The translations under genes were made by a program, and so were the position numbers. DNA of 64,000 nt from the NCBI RefSeq assembly GCF_009646335.1, contig NZ_WJBU01000010.1, forward strand, positions 62,001 to 126,000, read 5' to 3'. Positions 37,247-44,781 of the stretch are shown one piece after another (position 1 is the first letter of the stretch; each line of letters begins with the position of its first letter). Source of the stretch: Caenimonas koreensis DSM 17982. GTDB lineage: Bacteria > Pseudomonadota > Gammaproteobacteria > Burkholderiales > Burkholderiaceae_C. The notes under the pieces were generated by a model. That model worked only from the letters and a program-made list of their open reading frames with translations, did no database searches and was not told the DNA's origin.

Positions 37247-37612
37247 ATGACCGCTACATCCACACCGATCCACACGGACTACCAGCAGGCGCTGGCTCGC
37301 CGGGAGGCCGAGTTGCGCTCGCTCATGAGTCTGGCGACGCAGGCGAGCGAGTCGGTGGACGACGGCGAAGTCAGCGACTTCAAGGACATCGCCGCTGTCG
37401 ATGCGCAAGGCGAAGTCGATGAAGCGCGCGTCTGGAGCGCCGCGCAGGAACTCGCACAGGTGCAAGCCGCCTACGCACGCCTGCGCGAGGGCACCTACGG
37501 CACCTGCCAGGACTGTGGCGAGCCCATCGAGCCGGCGCGTTTGCATGCGCTGCCTGAAGCCGCGTTCTGCACGTCGTGCCAGTCTGCGCATGAGCGCCGC
37601 CGGCCAGCCTGA
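37247..37612 (+). CDS. TraR/DksA family C4 zinc-finger protein
   Basis: This is a 121-residue protein with a coiled-coil N-terminal part and a C-terminal C4 zinc finger, YGTCQDCGEPIEPARLHA...FCTSC. That is the DksA/TraR arrangement that inserts into the RNA polymerase secondary channel. The acidic tip Asp motif is not obvious, so whether it acts like DksA is uncertain. CAGGAGA about 8 bases upstream fixes ATG 37247. An FNR-type box lies 55 bases upstream. Confidence 0.85.
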   Translation: MTATSTPIHTDYQQALARREAELRSLMSLATQASESVDDGEVSDFKDIAAVDAQGEVDEARVWSAAQELAQVQAAYARLREGTYGTCQDCGEPIEPARLHALPEAAFCTSCQSAHERRRPA

Positions 37613-37681
37613 GTCGTGCCCCATACTGTTCACGCCATTCAAACCACGCGGGCGCACCGCCCCCAACCCAAGGAACTTGCA

Positions 37682-37885
37682 ATGAAAGTCAATGAAGGAA
37701 CTCTTGATCGTGCCGTGCGCGTCGTCGCGGGCCTGGTGCTCATTGGCCTGGCTGCCACCAACACGATAGGCATGTGGGGCTACATCGGCGTTGTGCCGCT
37801 GTTGACCGGTGCTGTTGGCATGTGCCCGCTTTACACGCTGCTGGGCATCAACACCTGCCCGGCGCCGGGCAACTCCGCCAAGTAA
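37682..37885 (+). CDS. DUF2892 (YgaP-like transmembrane) protein
   Basis: This 67-residue membrane protein has two helices: MKVNEGTLDRAVRVVAGLVL leads into the first, and GYIGVVPLLTGAVGMCPLYTLLGINTC is the second. The G-x-CPLY-x-LLGI-x-TC motif is the family signature, also found in the membrane part of YgaP rhodaneses. Function is unknown. AAGGAAC lies 6 bases upstream. It precedes the phosphorylase gene by 19 bases. Confidence 0.85.
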   Translation: MKVNEGTLDRAVRVVAGLVLIGLAATNTIGMWGYIGVVPLLTGAVGMCPLYTLLGINTCPAPGNSAK

Positions 37886-37904
37886 GGCAACGCCACCGCG
37901 GCGC

Positions 37905-39419
37905 GTGGACGCTACGCCCCACAACCGCTTGCGGCTGCGCCGCCTGGGTATCGACACGTACCAGCAGCCGGTGCTTTACATGCACCGCGACTGCCCCGTG
38001 TGCCGGTCCGAAGGCTTCGAGGCCGAGTCGCGCGTGCAAGTCACGCATGGCGACAAGTCGATCATCGCCACGCTCAACGTCGTGACGGGCGACTTCCTCG
38101 TGCCCGGTGAAGCGGGCCTGTCTGAAGCTGCCTGGCGCCTGCTCGACGGGCGCGAGGGCGACGAGGTGGCGCTGAACCATCCCAAGCCACTCGAATCGCT
38201 GGGCTTCGTGCGCGCCAAAGCCTATGGGCGCCGCCTGACCGAAGCAGCCATGCAATCCGTCGTCACCGACATTGCTGCGGGCCGCTACTCCGACTTGCAG
38301 CTTGCAGCCTTCGTGACCGCCTGTGCGGGCGACAGGCTGGCCGCTGACGAGACGGTCATGCTCACCCGCGCCATGGTCGATGCGGGCGAGCGCATCGAGT
38401 GGGGCGGCGGCACGGTGATGGACAAGCACTGCGTGGGCGGCCTGCCGGGCAACCGCACCAGCATGATCATCGTGCCCATCGTCGCCGCGTGTGGCCTGCG
38501 CATGCCCAAGACATCGTCACGCGCCATCACGTCACCCGCCGGCACGGCCGACACGATGGAAACACTCGCGCCTGTCGATCTCGATGTGCCGGCGATGCGC
38601 CGCGTGGTCGAGGCCACGGGCGGCTGCATCGTGTGGGGCGGCTCGGTGCGCCTGAGCCCGGCCGACGACGTGCTCATACGCGTCGAGCGGCCACTTGACC
38701 TGGACAGCCAGGGCCAGCTCGTCGCGTCGATCCTGTCGAAGAAAGCGGCCGCCGGATCGACGCATGTGCTGATCGACATGCCCATCGGCCCGACAGCCAA
38801 GGTGCGCAGTGCGGCTGCCGCAGATGACCTGTCGGCATTGCTGGAATTTGCGGCGCACGCCATCGGCTTGAACGTGCGTATCGCACGCACGGACGGCCTG
38901 GTGCCCGTGGGGCGCGGCATTGGCCCCGCGCTGGAAGCGCGCGATGTGCTGGCCGTGCTGCAAAACCAGAACAGCGCGCCGGCTGACCTGGTGGGCAGGG
39001 CGCTCGCGCTGGCTGGCGAACTGCTCGAGTTCGGCGGCGCCGCGCCGGCAGGTGAGGGTCTGGCGATGGCATCGCAGGTGCTTGCCGACGGGCGCGCCTG
39101 GCGCAAGTTCCAGGACATCTGCCAGGCGCAGGGCGGCATGCGCGCGCCGCCCGTTGCTGCCTATGTCGTGGAGTTCGAGTCGCGGCGCAGCGGTGTGGTG
39201 CTGGGCATCGACAACCGGCGGCTCTCGCGCATTGCCAAGCTGGCGGGCGCGCCGTCTTCACCTTGCGCGGGGCTGGACCTGCATGTGGCGGCCGGCGACT
39301 TTGTCGAGCGTGGCCAGCCGCTTTTTGCCATCCACGCACAGTCGCCCGGCGAGGCCGCGTATGCGCTCGAGTACGCCTCGGCGCAGATCGACACCATCCA
39401 CATCCTGAGGGACGCCTGA
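37905..39419 (+). CDS. thymidine phosphorylase / AMP phosphorylase family enzyme
   Basis: This 504-residue nucleoside or nucleotide phosphorylase belongs to the long 'archaeal-type' branch. It has an N-terminal extension (RLGIDTYQQPVLYMHRDCPV), the helical domain, and the phosphate/base site KHCVGGLPGNRTSMIIVPIV with TSSRAITSPAGTADTMETL. Archaeal members release adenine from AMP as ribose 1,5-bisphosphate; others act on thymidine. GTG 37905 keeps the conserved N-terminus, but no good ribosome binding site is visible, so the start is uncertain. The stop overlaps the start of the PRPP-synthase-like gene (ATGA), so the two act together. Confidence 0.85.
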   Translation: MDATPHNRLRLRRLGIDTYQQPVLYMHRDCPVCRSEGFEAESRVQVTHGDKSIIATLNVVTGDFLVPGEAGLSEAAWRLLDGREGDEVALNHPKPLESLGFVRAKAYGRRLTEAAMQSVVTDIAAGRYSDLQLAAFVTACAGDRLAADETVMLTRAMVDAGERIEWGGGTVMDKHCVGGLPGNRTSMIIVPIVAACGLRMPKTSSRAITSPAGTADTMETLAPVDLDVPAMRRVVEATGGCIVWGGSVRLSPADDVLIRVERPLDLDSQGQLVASILSKKAAAGSTHVLIDMPIGPTAKVRSAAAADDLSALLEFAAHAIGLNVRIARTDGLVPVGRGIGPALEARDVLAVLQNQNSAPADLVGRALALAGELLEFGGAAPAGEGLAMASQVLADGRAWRKFQDICQAQGGMRAPPVAAYVVEFESRRSGVVLGIDNRRLSRIAKLAGAPSSPCAGLDLHVAAGDFVERGQPLFAIHAQSPGEAAYALEYASAQIDTIHILRDA

Positions 39420-40303
39420 TGCTCCTGCTGACCCTGCCCGGCGGCGCTGCGCTGGCGGCGGCGCTGGCCACACAACTGCAGTGCAGCTGGTCACCCCTGG
39501 TGGTGCACCGGTTTCCGGATGGCGAGCAGCTCGTGCGCATCGGCTGCGACGTGCAGGGCCAGCGCGTGGTGCTCGTCGGCAGTCTTCACCAGCCAGATGC
39601 CAAAGTGCTGTCGCTGCTCTTTGCAGCCGATGCCGCACGCGAGCTCGGCGCGCTGTCGGTGGGTTTGCTGTGCCCGTACCTGGCCTACATGCGGCAGGAC
39701 ATGCGGTTCCAGCCAGGCGATGCGATCTCGTCGAAGACATTCGCGCGCGTGTTGTCGCAGGCGGTTGATTTCCTCATCACGGTCGATCCGCATTTGCACC
39801 GCTGGCACGACCTGTCGCAGATCTATTCCATCCGCACGCGGGTCGTGCCCGCGGCTGAGGCGATCGCGCAGTGGATACGCGGGCATATCGAGTCGCCCGT
39901 GCTGGTCGGCCCCGACTCGGAGAGCCGGCAGTGGGTCGAGCAGGTGGCGGCGCTCGCGCAGGCGCCGTTCTTCGTGCTCAACAAGACGCGGCATGGCGAC
40001 AGGGATGTGACGCTCGATGCCGCACCCCGGCTGCTGCTCGGCTCGCACACGCCGGTGCTGGTGGATGACATCATTTCCTCGGGTGCAACGGTGCTGGCGG
40101 CAGGGCACGCGCTGCGCGCAGCCGGCTCGCGCCCGCCGGTGTGCATTGGCGTGCACGCGCTGTTCGCGCCTGAACTGCAGGCTGCATTGCTGCAAGCAGG
40201 CTACACGCAGGTGGTCACGTGCGACACCGTGCCGCATGCAACCAATGGCATCAGCATGGCCGGGCCACTGGCCGCAGCGCTGCTCGAGATGAACAGCGGC
40301 TGA
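39419..40303 (+). CDS. ribose-phosphate pyrophosphokinase (PRPP synthase) family protein
   Basis: This 294-residue protein has the two phosphoribosyltransferase-like domains of PRPP synthases. PYLAYMRQDMRFQPGDAIS is the ATP/flexible-loop region, VDPHLHRW the metal-binding His region, and VLVDDIISSGATVLAAG the PRPP loop. It is shorter and more divergent than the housekeeping Prs, and the usual KRR-type loop is not obvious, so it looks like a paralogue. ATG 39419 overlaps the upstream phosphorylase stop. An FNR-type box follows immediately after its stop. Confidence 0.85.
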   Translation: MLLLTLPGGAALAAALATQLQCSWSPLVVHRFPDGEQLVRIGCDVQGQRVVLVGSLHQPDAKVLSLLFAADAARELGALSVGLLCPYLAYMRQDMRFQPGDAISSKTFARVLSQAVDFLITVDPHLHRWHDLSQIYSIRTRVVPAAEAIAQWIRGHIESPVLVGPDSESRQWVEQVAALAQAPFFVLNKTRHGDRDVTLDAAPRLLLGSHTPVLVDDIISSGATVLAAGHALRAAGSRPPVCIGVHALFAPELQAALLQAGYTQVVTCDTVPHATNGISMAGPLAAALLEMNSG

Positions 40304-40317
40304 TTGATCCGCGTCAA
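40304..40317. promoter_or_regulatory. FNR/ANR-type box upstream of two usp genes
   Basis: TTGAT-CCGC-GTCAA matches nine of ten consensus bases. It begins on the base after the preceding stop codon and ends 58 bases before the usp start at 40376. Confidence 0.78.
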
Positions 40318-40375
40318 CTGGCCGCCCGCGCACAGGGCCATGATGAAACGGTGTTCATCCACTGACGGAGCTCCC

Positions 40376-40825
40376 ATGTTCAAGCGCATTCTCGTGCCCA
40401 TCGACGGCAGCCCCACGTCCAACAAAGCGCTGGTCGCGGCGCTGAATCTCGCTCGCGATGCGGGCGCCAGCATTCGCCTGGTGCACACGCTGGACCAGCT
40501 CGTGTACCTGGGTGCCTACGACTACAACCCCAACTTGCTCAGCGTGGTGCGCGAAGACGCCAGCCGCGTGCTGGCCGATGCGCTCGCTATTGCACAGGCC
40601 GCCGGCGTCGAGGCTGACACCGTGCTCATCGACGACCCGGGCCAGCGCCTGGGCATCAGCGTGGCCGAAGAGGCGAAGAAGTTCGGCGCCGACCTGATCG
40701 TGGTTGGCACGCACGGCAGGCGCGGTGCGGGTCGTGTGCTGCTGGGCAGCGGTGCGGAAGAAATCCTGCGCCTGGCGCCCGTGCCGGTGCTGACCGTGCG
40801 CAGCGAAGAAGACAAGGCGGCCTGA
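40376..40825 (+). CDS. universal stress protein (UspA family)
   Basis: This is a 149-residue Usp beginning MFKRILVPIDGSPTSNKALV. The nucleotide loop VGTHGRRGAGRVLLGSGAEEIL is intact. GGAG lies 6 bases before ATG 40376. It is closely similar to the usp at 31967-32404 in both the N-terminus and the ATP loop, suggesting local paralogues. It is followed by another usp after 23 bases, and an FNR-type box lies 58 bases upstream. Confidence 0.93.
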   Translation: MFKRILVPIDGSPTSNKALVAALNLARDAGASIRLVHTLDQLVYLGAYDYNPNLLSVVREDASRVLADALAIAQAAGVEADTVLIDDPGQRLGISVAEEAKKFGADLIVVGTHGRRGAGRVLLGSGAEEILRLAPVPVLTVRSEEDKAA

Positions 40826-40848
40826 TCGGCAACGAGCGGGAAATCGTC

Positions 40849-41313
40849 ATGTACAAGAAAATCCTCGTTGCCGTTGACGGCAGCGATGTGTCCAACGCTG
40901 CGCTTGACTACGCAATCAAGCTCGCTTCCACGGTCTATGCAACGTTGCGTCTCGTGCATGTGCTGGAAGGCCCTTCGCACCTGCCTGGGGATGACCGCCG
41001 CAGGTCGCTCGCCCAAACCTATGTGGACGCACTGCGCCAGGAGAGCGACCGCGTGCTGTTCGAGGCTTCGGTGCGGGCCCGGCGCGCAGGCGTTGAGGTC
41101 GAATGCATGCTGGCCGAAAGCGATACCGAGCGTGCAGGGCATGCCATCGTCACGCAGGCCAAGCTGTGCAATGCCGACCTGATCGTGGTCGGCACCCATG
41201 GCCGCCGCGGGCTGCATCGGGTGCTGATGGGCAGCGACGCCGAGTACGTCGTGCGCCATGCAAAGCCGCATGTGATGGTCATCCGCAATGGGGCACTAAC
41301 ACCTTCGGCCTAA
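40849..41313 (+). CDS. universal stress protein (UspA family)
   Basis: This 154-residue Usp begins MYKKILVAVDGSDVSNAALD and has the nucleotide motif VGTHGRRGLHRVLMGSDAEYVV. It is likely co-transcribed with the preceding usp from the FNR-controlled promoter. It is the sixth usp gene in the window. The sensor kinase gene starts 43 bases later. Confidence 0.93.
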   Translation: MYKKILVAVDGSDVSNAALDYAIKLASTVYATLRLVHVLEGPSHLPGDDRRRSLAQTYVDALRQESDRVLFEASVRARRAGVEVECMLAESDTERAGHAIVTQAKLCNADLIVVGTHGRRGLHRVLMGSDAEYVVRHAKPHVMVIRNGALTPSA

Positions 41314-41356
41314 TTGATGAGTTCGCTTTGGTGCATCCGTGAGCTAAATTCGGGAT

Positions 41357-42823
41357 GTGCTCAACCTCATTGCCTCCGCCCTGGGAGACGACCCTTCGAA
41401 TGCATCCGCGCTCCTGGCCGGCCTGCTCGACTCGGCAATGGATGCCATCATCACGGTGGACAGCCGGCAGCGAATCGTTTTGTGCAACCGCGCGGCCGAA
41501 AGGCTCTTTGGCTGGCCGCGCGAGCAGTTGCTGGGCGAGCCGATCGACAAGCTGATCCCGGTGCGCTTTCGCGCCGCCCATGCCGCGCACATCACGCGCT
41601 TCGGGGCGACGGGCGTCACGTCGCGGCGCATGGGCGGCGTCACCGCCATCAAGGGAATGCGCGCCAACGGCGAAGAATTCCCGATGGACGCGTCGATCTC
41701 GCACCTGGACACGCCCAATGGGCACCTCTACACAGTCATCCTGCGTGACATCACCGTGCGCGTGCTGGCCGAAGAACGCCATGTGCGCCTGTCGGCACGG
41801 CTGGCAGGGCTGCTCGATTCGGCAATGGACGGGATCATCACCGTCGACGAAGGCCAGCGCATCGTCATGTACAACCGCGCCGCCGAGCACATCTTCGGCT
41901 GGCCCACCGACGAGGCGATCGGCCAGCCGCTGGGCAAGCTCATGCCCGAGCGGTTCCGCCAGGCGCACGGCGATCACATCCGCAGGTTCGGCGAACACGG
42001 CGTGACGTCGCGGCGCATGGGCGACGGCACCCTGATCATGGGGCGGCGTGCCGACGGCGAGGAGTTCCCGATGGACGCCTCGATCTCGCAGCTCGATACG
42101 GTGGACGGCAAGCTGTTCACCGTGATCCTGCGGGATGCGACCGAGCGCGTGCGCGCGCAGGAAGAGCGCAGTGAGTTTGCCGTTGCCGCGCAGGCCATCC
42201 GCGAAGAGGAAAAGACGCGGGTGGCGCGCGAGCTGCACGACGAGCTCGCGCAGTCGCTCACCGCGCTGAAGATGGACACGATCTGGATTCGCGAGCATGC
42301 GCAGGAGTCGCCTGAGGAAACCTCGGTGAAAATCACCGGCATGCTTGACATGCTCGACCGTGCCGTGGCGTCCACTCGCCGCATTGCCGCTGATTTGCGC
42401 CCGCTGCTGCTGGACGACCTGGGCCTGGGCCCGGCCATCGACTGGCTGGCCACCAATTTCACGCAGCGCTCGGGCGTGAAGGTGGTGCTGGATGTGCCCG
42501 AAGACCTGGACCTGCGCGAGCCCTACGCCACTGCCGTGTTCCGCATCGTGCAGGAGTCGCTGCAGAACATCGCCAAGCACGCGCAGGCGCACAGCGCAGC
42601 GGTCTCCGTGACGATCGCGCCCCACATGATCCGGCTGGAGGTTCGCGACGATGGCAAGGGTTTCTCGCCGACGGCCACGCGCCGGCCCGAGTCGCTGGGG
42701 CTCATGGGTCTGCAAGAGCGCGCCCAGCTGCTCAAGGGCTCGGTCGAGATTGACAGCGCACCTGGGCGCGGCACCAGCGTGGTGGTGCGTATCCCCGTGA
42801 ACGAGCAGGACGCGCGCGCATGA
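41357..42823 (+). CDS. PAS-PAS sensor histidine kinase, NarX/DesK type
   Basis: This 488-residue kinase has no membrane segments and is therefore cytoplasmic. Two PAS domains (about 19-135 and 148-265) are close copies of each other. They precede a HisKA_3 dimerisation domain with phospho-acceptor H294 (RVARELHDELAQ) and a HATPase domain (about 390-485, DDGKGFSP and LGLMGLQERA). GTG 41357 is the start. Its last four bases overlap the response regulator gene, so the pair is cognate. PAS ligands (haem, flavin, none) cannot be told from sequence; redox or oxygen sensing is an inference from the neighbours. Confidence 0.9.
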   Translation: MLNLIASALGDDPSNASALLAGLLDSAMDAIITVDSRQRIVLCNRAAERLFGWPREQLLGEPIDKLIPVRFRAAHAAHITRFGATGVTSRRMGGVTAIKGMRANGEEFPMDASISHLDTPNGHLYTVILRDITVRVLAEERHVRLSARLAGLLDSAMDGIITVDEGQRIVMYNRAAEHIFGWPTDEAIGQPLGKLMPERFRQAHGDHIRRFGEHGVTSRRMGDGTLIMGRRADGEEFPMDASISQLDTVDGKLFTVILRDATERVRAQEERSEFAVAAQAIREEEKTRVARELHDELAQSLTALKMDTIWIREHAQESPEETSVKITGMLDMLDRAVASTRRIAADLRPLLLDDLGLGPAIDWLATNFTQRSGVKVVLDVPEDLDLREPYATAVFRIVQESLQNIAKHAQAHSAAVSVTIAPHMIRLEVRDDGKGFSPTATRRPESLGLMGLQERAQLLKGSVEIDSAPGRGTSVVVRIPVNEQDARA

Positions 42824-43464
42824 TCCGCATCGTCATTGCCGATGACCACGCCATCGTGCGTGAGGGGTTGAAGCGCATCGTCTCCGAGGCCGAAGGCATG
42901 CAGGTGCTGGGCGAGGCCTGCGATGGCACCGAGGTGATGCAGCGTGTGCGCGAACTTGAATTCGATGTGCTCGTGCTCGACTTGTCGATGCCCGGGCGCA
43001 GCGGCATGGAGCTGATCAAGCTGGTGAAGGCCGAGCGGCCCAAGCTGCGCATCCTGATTCTGTCGATGCACCAGGAGTCGCAGTACGCCGTGCGCGCCAT
43101 CAAGTCCGGCTCGAGCGGCTACCTGACGAAGGAGAGCGCGCCGTCGCAGCTGGTGCAGGCCATCCGGCGCATCGCAGCCGGTGGCGCCTATGTCACGCCC
43201 GAGGTCGCCGAACAGCTTGCGCTCGGCGCCATGCCCGGCGCGCAGGAGCAGGCGCCTCACCAGTCATTGACGGATCGTGAGTTCCAGGTGTTCCGGCTGC
43301 TGGTCGATGGTGAATCGGTGTCGGCGATTGGCGAGCAGCTGAGTCTGTCGGTCAAGACGGTGAGTACGCACAAGGCGAACCTGATGCAGAAAATGGGGCT
43401 GCATAACGCCAGCGAGCTCGTGCGGTATGCGGTCAAGCATGGGTTGGTGGACGCGGATTCTTGA
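42820..43464 (+). CDS. NarL/FixJ-family response regulator
   Basis: This is a 214-residue regulator with a receiver domain whose phospho-acceptor is D54 (LVLDLSMPGRSG). Acidic pocket D8/D9 and Lys in YLTKESA are present. The C-terminal LuxR-type helix-turn-helix (LTDREFQVFRLLVDGESVSAI...SVKTVSTHKANLMQKM) binds DNA. ATG 42820 overlaps the kinase stop by 4 bases. It resembles the regulator at 56540-57187 along its whole length, but unlike that one keeps the phospho-Asp. Confidence 0.93.
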   Translation: MIRIVIADDHAIVREGLKRIVSEAEGMQVLGEACDGTEVMQRVRELEFDVLVLDLSMPGRSGMELIKLVKAERPKLRILILSMHQESQYAVRAIKSGSSGYLTKESAPSQLVQAIRRIAAGGAYVTPEVAEQLALGAMPGAQEQAPHQSLTDREFQVFRLLVDGESVSAIGEQLSLSVKTVSTHKANLMQKMGLHNASELVRYAVKHGLVDADS

Positions 43465-43496
43465 GCTGTTTGTTGTGCTGTGGCCGCGGTTGTTCG

Positions 43497-43549
43497 GGGC
43501 GCTCTCTTCTTCAGGGCGCTCTGTTTGTTCAGGGCGCTCTGTTTGTTCA
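43497..43549. repeat. 18-bp tandem repeats
   Basis: Two exact 18-base copies (43514-43531 and 43532-43549, unit GGGCGCTCTGTTTGTTCA) are preceded by a 17-base degenerate copy (43497-43513). They lie just after the response regulator and adjoin the large inverted repeat. The spacing and lack of unique spacers exclude CRISPR. Confidence 0.85.
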
Positions 43550-43554
43550 GGGCA

Positions 43555-43802
43555 GCTCGCGGCAGGCGGACTCTGGCGCGGCCTCCTGCTGTGACGGTTT
43601 GCGCTTGTCGCGCAAACTTCGCTTTGAAATTTTCCTTCGGACCGGTGCGAAAGAAACTCGCTGCGAGTTTGCAAGCAAACTCTCCGCTCAAACAACTTTC
43701 GCAAGTCAGTGCACGAGTCGCGCTAAAGCGCGATCCGGTCCGAAGGAAAATTTCAAAGCCGCTCACAAAAGTCGGCCGCGCCAGAGTCCGCCTACCGCGA
43801 GC
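43555..43802. repeat. nested inverted repeat, about 250 bp
   Basis: The outer arms 43555-43583 and 43774-43802 are 29 bases and complementary except for one position. Inner arms 43621-43645 and 43735-43759 are perfectly complementary over 25 bases. Inside are smaller hairpins (AAACTCG-CTG-CGAGTTT at 43654-43670, and CGCGCT-AA-AGCGCG near 43719-43732). The region 43465-44005 holds no credible gene on either strand. The element sits between convergent transcription units and may end both, or be a REP/MITE-like element. Confidence 0.85.
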
Positions 43803-43966
43803 CAACAGCTGCGCTTGATCAACGAGATACCGACCGCTGCGTGTCTTGTCGGTCAACGCGCGGACGAGTTGACCGCAAACAAGTTACCGCCTCACCGCGC
43901 CGTCCACCATTCCAGGCAATGCGAAGCGAGCCGAGACCTGGTCACACCCACCCAGTTGGTTAACTC

Positions 43967-44002
43967 GCGCCAGAGTCCACCTGCCGCGAGCGCCCTGAAC
44001 AG
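43967..44002. repeat. third copy of the repeat arm next to frdD
   Basis: This 36-base stretch is the reverse complement, with one base change and one base missing, of the 43545-43580 region (end of the tandem repeats plus outer arm). It ends 3 bases before the frdD stop codon. The region thus carries three copies of the same arm in two orientations. Confidence 0.75.
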
Positions 44003-44005
44003 AAT

Positions 44006-44365
44006 TCAACCCCCAACAGCAAGTAACCCAAAAAGGACAACACCAGTCAGGACCAAAGCCACCCCATAGCAGACCAGCTTCGCAACAGCCCCAGAATGCA
44101 CCCCCACATCGTGCAAGCTGTGGAAAATGCGATGCATCGCGTGCCATGCGAACAGGCTGATCACGACAAAGATGAAGCCCTTGCCGATCCAGTTTTGCGC
44201 AAACGCGAGCATGCGGGGGTAGCTCATGAAGTCAGCGCCAAACGGCCAGCCGAGCGGCGCCGCCAGGCCAGTGACCAGCACGAGTGCCGGCGCAAGCAGC
44301 GCCGCAAGCATGCCGCCTGCGCCGAACAGCAGCCAGAAAATGGGCGCGTTGGAGCGGCGGCTCAT
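44006..44365 (-). CDS. frdD: fumarate reductase subunit D
   Basis: This 119-residue membrane anchor has three hydrophobic helices. It begins MSRRSNAPIFWLLFGAGGML and contains HAMHRIFHSLHDVGVH, the FrdD-type His/Asp-rich loop near the quinol site. ATG 44365 overlaps the frdC stop by 4 bases; longer upstream in-frame starts lie inside frdC and are rejected. Together with FrdC it anchors the soluble dimer and oxidises quinol. A four-subunit set with separate C and D proteins of this size is typical of FrdABCD rather than Sdh. Confidence 0.88.
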   Translation of the reverse strand: MSRRSNAPIFWLLFGAGGMLAALLAPALVLVTGLAAPLGWPFGADFMSYPRMLAFAQNWIGKGFIFVVISLFAWHAMHRIFHSLHDVGVHSGAVAKLVCYGVALVLTGVVLFGLLAVGG

Positions 44366-44781
44366 CGCAGCCACCCAGCAATCACAAGCACCGCGACAAA
44401 GGCCGCTGCTGCCGCCGCATAACCAATGCGCGAGATCGTCTGCGCAGCCACACGCTTGCCGCCCACGAAGATCATCGGCATCGTCTTGGGCATGATCTCG
44501 AACCAGCTTTGCGCATGCACGAGCATGCAGGCGAGCAGCACGAGATGCAGCGTGATCGAGACCGGGCTGCGCAGCGCACTGAGCCAGCCGTTCCACGCCG
44601 CTTCGCCCTGCGCCAGGCGTACAACGCCCACCGCAAGCACGATCGCATACGCGAGCACACCCAGCGCCGTCGCTTCACGCACCATGTAGCGCACGAAGAA
44701 CGGGTCGCGCCGCCACCAGCCTTGCATGGGGCGCATGTAGCCGCGGCTAGTGGTTGTTGGATGCTGCGTCGCGTCTTTCAT
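44362..44781 (-). CDS. frdC: fumarate reductase subunit C
   Basis: This is a 139-residue membrane anchor with three helices. Its segment PMQGWWRRDPFFVRYMVREA is the FrdC N-terminal signature, and LHLVLLACMLVHAQSWFEIMPKT carries conserved His. It overlaps frdB and frdD by 4 bases each, so the four genes are translationally coupled. No haem b ligands typical of SdhC are evident. Confidence 0.9.
   Translation of the reverse strand: MKDATQHPTTTSRGYMRPMQGWWRRDPFFVRYMVREATALGVLAYAIVLAVGVVRLAQGEAAWNGWLSALRSPVSITLHLVLLACMLVHAQSWFEIMPKTMPMIFVGGKRVAAQTISRIGYAAAAAAFVAVLVIAGWLR

Noticed and set aside
43497..43549. CRISPR-like array
   Set aside because: The 18-base units are directly adjacent with no spacers.
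43465..44005. Small open frames in the repeat region, one with a GALFVQ repeat
   Set aside because: No ribosome binding site, no homology, and the frames are set by the tandem and inverted repeats themselves.
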